From positions 1 through 39,543 of the forward strand of contig JALEIQ010000213.1 in NCBI GenBank assembly GCA_022769795.1: a DNA stretch of 39,543 bases, in the 5' to 3' direction. The notes under the pieces are model-generated. The model made no database searches, had not been told where the DNA came from, and saw only the letters and a list, made by a program, of their open reading frames with translations. The position numbers and the translations under genes are program-made. Below, piece after piece: positions 36,608 through 39,543 of the stretch (its first letter is position 1; every line of letters starts with the position of its first letter). Source of the DNA: Clostridiales bacterium. Lineage in GTDB: Bacteria > Bacillota > Clostridia > Christensenellales > Aristaeellaceae.

Positions 36608-38278
36608 TCAGCTCAGGCGCGCGCCCTTGTTGGCCGGGCCGCCGTACTTTTTGTACAGGTTGAGCACGCCCTTATACTCCTTATCATCCTTGGGGTTGGG
36701 AGCGGGCTGGCGGGTTGTGAAAATCGTGCCGTCCAGCGCGTTGATCCTGCGGCCCGCAACGTCGATCTCGATGATATCCCCGTCGCGCAGATAGGCCAAC
36801 GGGCCGCCGCCCGCCGCCTCGGGGGTCATCTGGCATACGCCGAAGCCGCGCGCAAAGCCGGAGAAGCGCGCGTCGGTAATGACCGCCACATCCTTATCCA
36901 GCCCCATGCCGCATACGGAGGCCTGCACCGCATAGATATCCGGCATGCCGGGCCCGCCCTTGGGGCCCTCGAAGCGCACCACCATCACATCGCCATGGGA
37001 TATCTTTCCCTGGCGGAGCGCCTCAAGCGCGTCCTCCTGGCAATCGAATACCTTCGCTGGGCCGGTATGCGCAAGGTTTTCACGGTAGCGCGCGGATTGC
37101 CGCAAAATCGCGCCGCCGGGCGCAAGATTGCCATACAGCACGGCAATGCCGCCGTCCGTCGAGATGGGCTTTTGCGCGCTGTAAATCACGTTGCGGTCAA
37201 TTTCGTGCGGCTCCTCGGCGTCCAGGTTTTCTCCAAGTGTGGCGCAGGTAACGGTCAGCGCGCCGGTATGAAGCTGGCCACGCAATTCCTGCATCACCAC
37301 AGGCATGCCGCCGCACTTTTCAAAGTCCGTTTGATGATAGGGGCCGTTGGGCTTCACGTTCACCAGGCAGGGCGTGCGGCGGCTGATCTCGCTGATGTAA
37401 TCCAGCGTGACCACATCGTCATATCCCAGCTCCTGAGCCAGCGACAGGATATGCACCACCGAGTTGGTGGAGCCGCCCAGCGCCATCATCATCATAATCA
37501 TGTTATCCACAGCCTCACGGCTCATCACGTCGCGCGCCTTGATTCCCTTTTTCACCAGCTCAACGATCTGATTGCCCGCATGCTTTGCCGCGCGCAGAAT
37601 TTCGCTGGAGGTGGCCAGCATGGTCGATGTGCCGGGCAGGCACAGGCCCACGGCCTCCGCCAGGCATTGCATGGTGTTGGCCGTGCCCATTAACGGGCAC
37701 GCGCCCCACGTGGGGCAGGCCTGCTCCTCCATGCGGCGGATTTTTTCCGCGGACGCCTTTCCCACGGGATAGCTGCCCATTACCTGCTCATCCAAATCCG
37801 AAAGGGAGAACGCTTCGCCGTCAAGCTCGCCCGCGCTCATCACGCCCGCGCACACCACGATGGAGGGCAAGTTGAGCCGCGCTGCGGCAATCAGCATGCC
37901 GGGCACAACCTTGTCGCACGCGGTCATGAATACGATTCCATCAAACATCTGGCTGTTAACGATGGTTTCAATCTCAAAGCTCATCACTTCCCGGGTGGAC
38001 AGGTCGTAGCGAATGCCGTCCAGCCCCAGCGTAAGCGTGCCGCACTGCGAAATTACGCCAAACTCAACCGGCGTCGCCCCGCTCTGCCACACGCCCTCCT
38101 TCACCTTGGAGGTGAGCATATTCAGCCCATAGTGTCCCGGGCACACCTCGCCCCAACTGTTCACCACGGCGATCAAAGGCCGGGAAAGATCCTCGTCGGT
38201 AAAGCCCATTGCCTTGTATACCGCGCGGCGATGGGCGCCCTCCACACCGGTCATGTATTTCTTGGTAGGATACTCCAT
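36608..38278 (-). CDS. IlvD/Edd family dehydratase (dihydroxy-acid or sugar-acid dehydratase)
   Basis: MEYPTKKYMTGVEGAHRRAVYKAMGF...NSWGEVCPGH...MTACDKVVPGMLIAAARLNLPS...ACPTWGACPLMGTANTMQCLAEAVGL...ALGGSTNSVVHI. Confidence 0.93.
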   Translation of the reverse strand: MEYPTKKYMTGVEGAHRRAVYKAMGFTDEDLSRPLIAVVNSWGEVCPGHYGLNMLTSKVKEGVWQSGATPVEFGVISQCGTLTLGLDGIRYDLSTREVMSFEIETIVNSQMFDGIVFMTACDKVVPGMLIAAARLNLPSIVVCAGVMSAGELDGEAFSLSDLDEQVMGSYPVGKASAEKIRRMEEQACPTWGACPLMGTANTMQCLAEAVGLCLPGTSTMLATSSEILRAAKHAGNQIVELVKKGIKARDVMSREAVDNMIMMMMALGGSTNSVVHILSLAQELGYDDVVTLDYISEISRRTPCLVNVKPNGPYHQTDFEKCGGMPVVMQELRGQLHTGALTVTCATLGENLDAEEPHEIDRNVIYSAQKPISTDGGIAVLYGNLAPGGAILRQSARYRENLAHTGPAKVFDCQEDALEALRQGKISHGDVMVVRFEGPKGGPGMPDIYAVQASVCGMGLDKDVAVITDARFSGFARGFGVCQMTPEAAGGGPLAYLRDGDIIEIDVAGRRINALDGTIFTTRQPAPNPKDDKEYKGVLNLYKKYGGPANKGARLS

Positions 38279-38298
38279 GTATACGTTCCTTCTTTCCG

Positions 38299-39321
38299 TT
38301 ACGGTTTAAGGATAACCTTCAGCGGCTGCTCCGCCGGGTTGCGCTTTAGGTTCATGGCCTTCTGCACGTCCTCCAGAGGAAGGGTGTGCGTGATAAGGCT
38401 TTTTACATCCACACGCCCGGAGGCCACCAGATCCAGCCCCCGCTGAAAATCCCAGCAGTAGCTGGATGTGCCGATCACTTCCACCTCGCGCACCATTGCG
38501 TCCACAAGCGGACGGGCGTTGAAGTCCTGCTCGAAAATGCCAAAGATGATGGCCTTCCCGCCGCGCTTCACCACATTGATGGTCTGGTTGAAGGTAACCG
38601 GCGCGCCCACCGCCTCAAACGCTACGTCCACGCCTCTGCCGTTCGTCTGACGGATAATCTCGTCAATGGATTCCTGGCAGCTTTTCATGGGAATGCAGCC
38701 AAAGCTGCGGGCCAGCTCCAGATTGCACTCCATCAGGCCAAGCACATACACGCGCGTTGCTCCCGAAGCGACGGCCAGTTGCGCCAGCATCAGCGCGATG
38801 GGCCCGTCGCCCATGACGGACACGCTGTCGCATAGCTGAATGTTGGCCTTCATGGCCGCGTGAACGGTACAGGCCAGCGGCTCCATCAACGCGCCTTCCT
38901 CAAAGCTCACGTTTTCCGGCAGCTTGTGGCACCAGCGTTCCTCCGCATAGTAAATATCCGCATAGCCGCTGTTATTACTGCGGTATTTTAGCCTCAGGTT
39001 TTCGCAATAGTCATAACGACCATGCAGGCAATACCAGCACTTGCCGCAGGTAATCAGCGGCTCCACGCAAACGCGGTCGCCCACGCATATGGTTTTCACT
39101 CCGGCGCCCACCGCCTCAACCACGCCGGATAATTCATGGCCAATGGTAGTGGGCAGCTTTACATACGGATGCCTGCCCGAATAGATGTGCATATCGCTTC
39201 CGCAAACCGCGCTGGCCTTCACGGCAATGCGCACTTCCCCCTCCATGGGCTCGCGCTTTTCAACCCGTTCAAGCTCAATGGTTTCCGGCGCGGTAATGAT
39301 TGCCCGGCGAAACGTTTCCAT
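38299..39321 (-). CDS. Zinc-dependent alcohol (polyol/sugar-acid) dehydrogenase, MDR family
   Basis: VCGSDMHIYSGRHPYVKLPTTIGHELSGVVEAVGAGVKTICVGDRVCVEPLITCGKCWYCLHGRYDYCENL. Confidence 0.94.
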   Translation of the reverse strand: METFRRAIITAPETIELERVEKREPMEGEVRIAVKASAVCGSDMHIYSGRHPYVKLPTTIGHELSGVVEAVGAGVKTICVGDRVCVEPLITCGKCWYCLHGRYDYCENLRLKYRSNNSGYADIYYAEERWCHKLPENVSFEEGALMEPLACTVHAAMKANIQLCDSVSVMGDGPIALMLAQLAVASGATRVYVLGLMECNLELARSFGCIPMKSCQESIDEIIRQTNGRGVDVAFEAVGAPVTFNQTINVVKRGGKAIIFGIFEQDFNARPLVDAMVREVEVIGTSSYCWDFQRGLDLVASGRVDVKSLITHTLPLEDVQKAMNLKRNPAEQPLKVILKP

Positions 39322-39334
39322 GTGTTCCCCCTCC

Positions 39335-39543
39335 TCAAATTTTCTCGGCTACTTCATAGCCCTGCTGGAACGCCTTCAGCGCGTTGCCAATGGCCTGGCA
39401 ATCGCCCACGCGGTAAAATGCAATATCCCGGCCCTCCATCTGGGCCTGAATCTCATTGCGGCAGGTCATGCCAACGCTCATCACAATGGTATCGGCCGTC
39501 AGGAAGAACTCCATGCCTTCCTTTTCGCAGATCAGGCCGTTTT
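39335..39543 (-). CDS. C-terminal end of an NADH:flavin oxidoreductase/2,4-dienoyl-CoA reductase-like protein (truncated by window)
   Basis: - strand frame reads NGLICEKEGMEFFLTADTIVMSVGMTCRNEIQAQMEGRDIAFYRVGDCQAIGNALKAFQQGYEVAEKI*. Confidence 0.75.
   Translation of the reverse strand, partial: NGLICEKEGMEFFLTADTIVMSVGMTCRNEIQAQMEGRDIAFYRVGDCQAIGNALKAFQQGYEVAEKI

Overview
This looks like a chromosomal window from a GC-rich Firmicute (Clostridia-like); that placement is inferred from gene content and Shine-Dalgarno (SD) usage. Left part, + strand: split transketolase (end of the N-terminal subunit plus a complete C-terminal subunit) and deoC. Next comes a divergent secreted FMN_bind protein on the - strand. 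It is followed by a + strand sugar ABC operon (RbsB/RbsA/two RbsC-like proteins, a sugar-phosphate isomerase/epimerase TIM barrel, a Gfo/Idh/MocA oxidoreductase) and a convergent AraC regulator. Middle: ECF-type sigma factor with an overlapping membrane (anti-sigma-like) gene, secreted proteins, a FAD+Rieske oxidoreductase, a thioredoxin-reductase-like gene, NUDIX, GNAT, rfbB, rfbA, M29 aminopeptidase, acyltransferase-3, and a 999-aa zinc-ribbon/TM/37-aa-repeat protein. Right part, all - strand: a catabolic cluster with a TctABC transporter, AEC permease, two cupins, an SDR, a fumarate-reductase-like flavoprotein, a GntR/FCD regulator, an IlvD/Edd dehydratase, a Zn-alcohol dehydrogenase and the end of an Old Yellow Enzyme-like oxidoreductase. 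The most interesting signals are: (1) a secreted protein with three candidate flavinylation motifs and a duplicated ~220-aa module carrying EF-hand-like loops; (2) a perfect 19-bp inverted repeat that would sequester the SD of the trxB-like gene; (3) a near-identical ~30-bp AT-rich element at two promoters of the catabolic cluster, a candidate GntR operator; (4) multi-hairpin repeat elements between convergent genes; (5) the 37-aa-repeat protein. No CRISPR array, rRNA, tRNA, transposase or phage genes were recognised.
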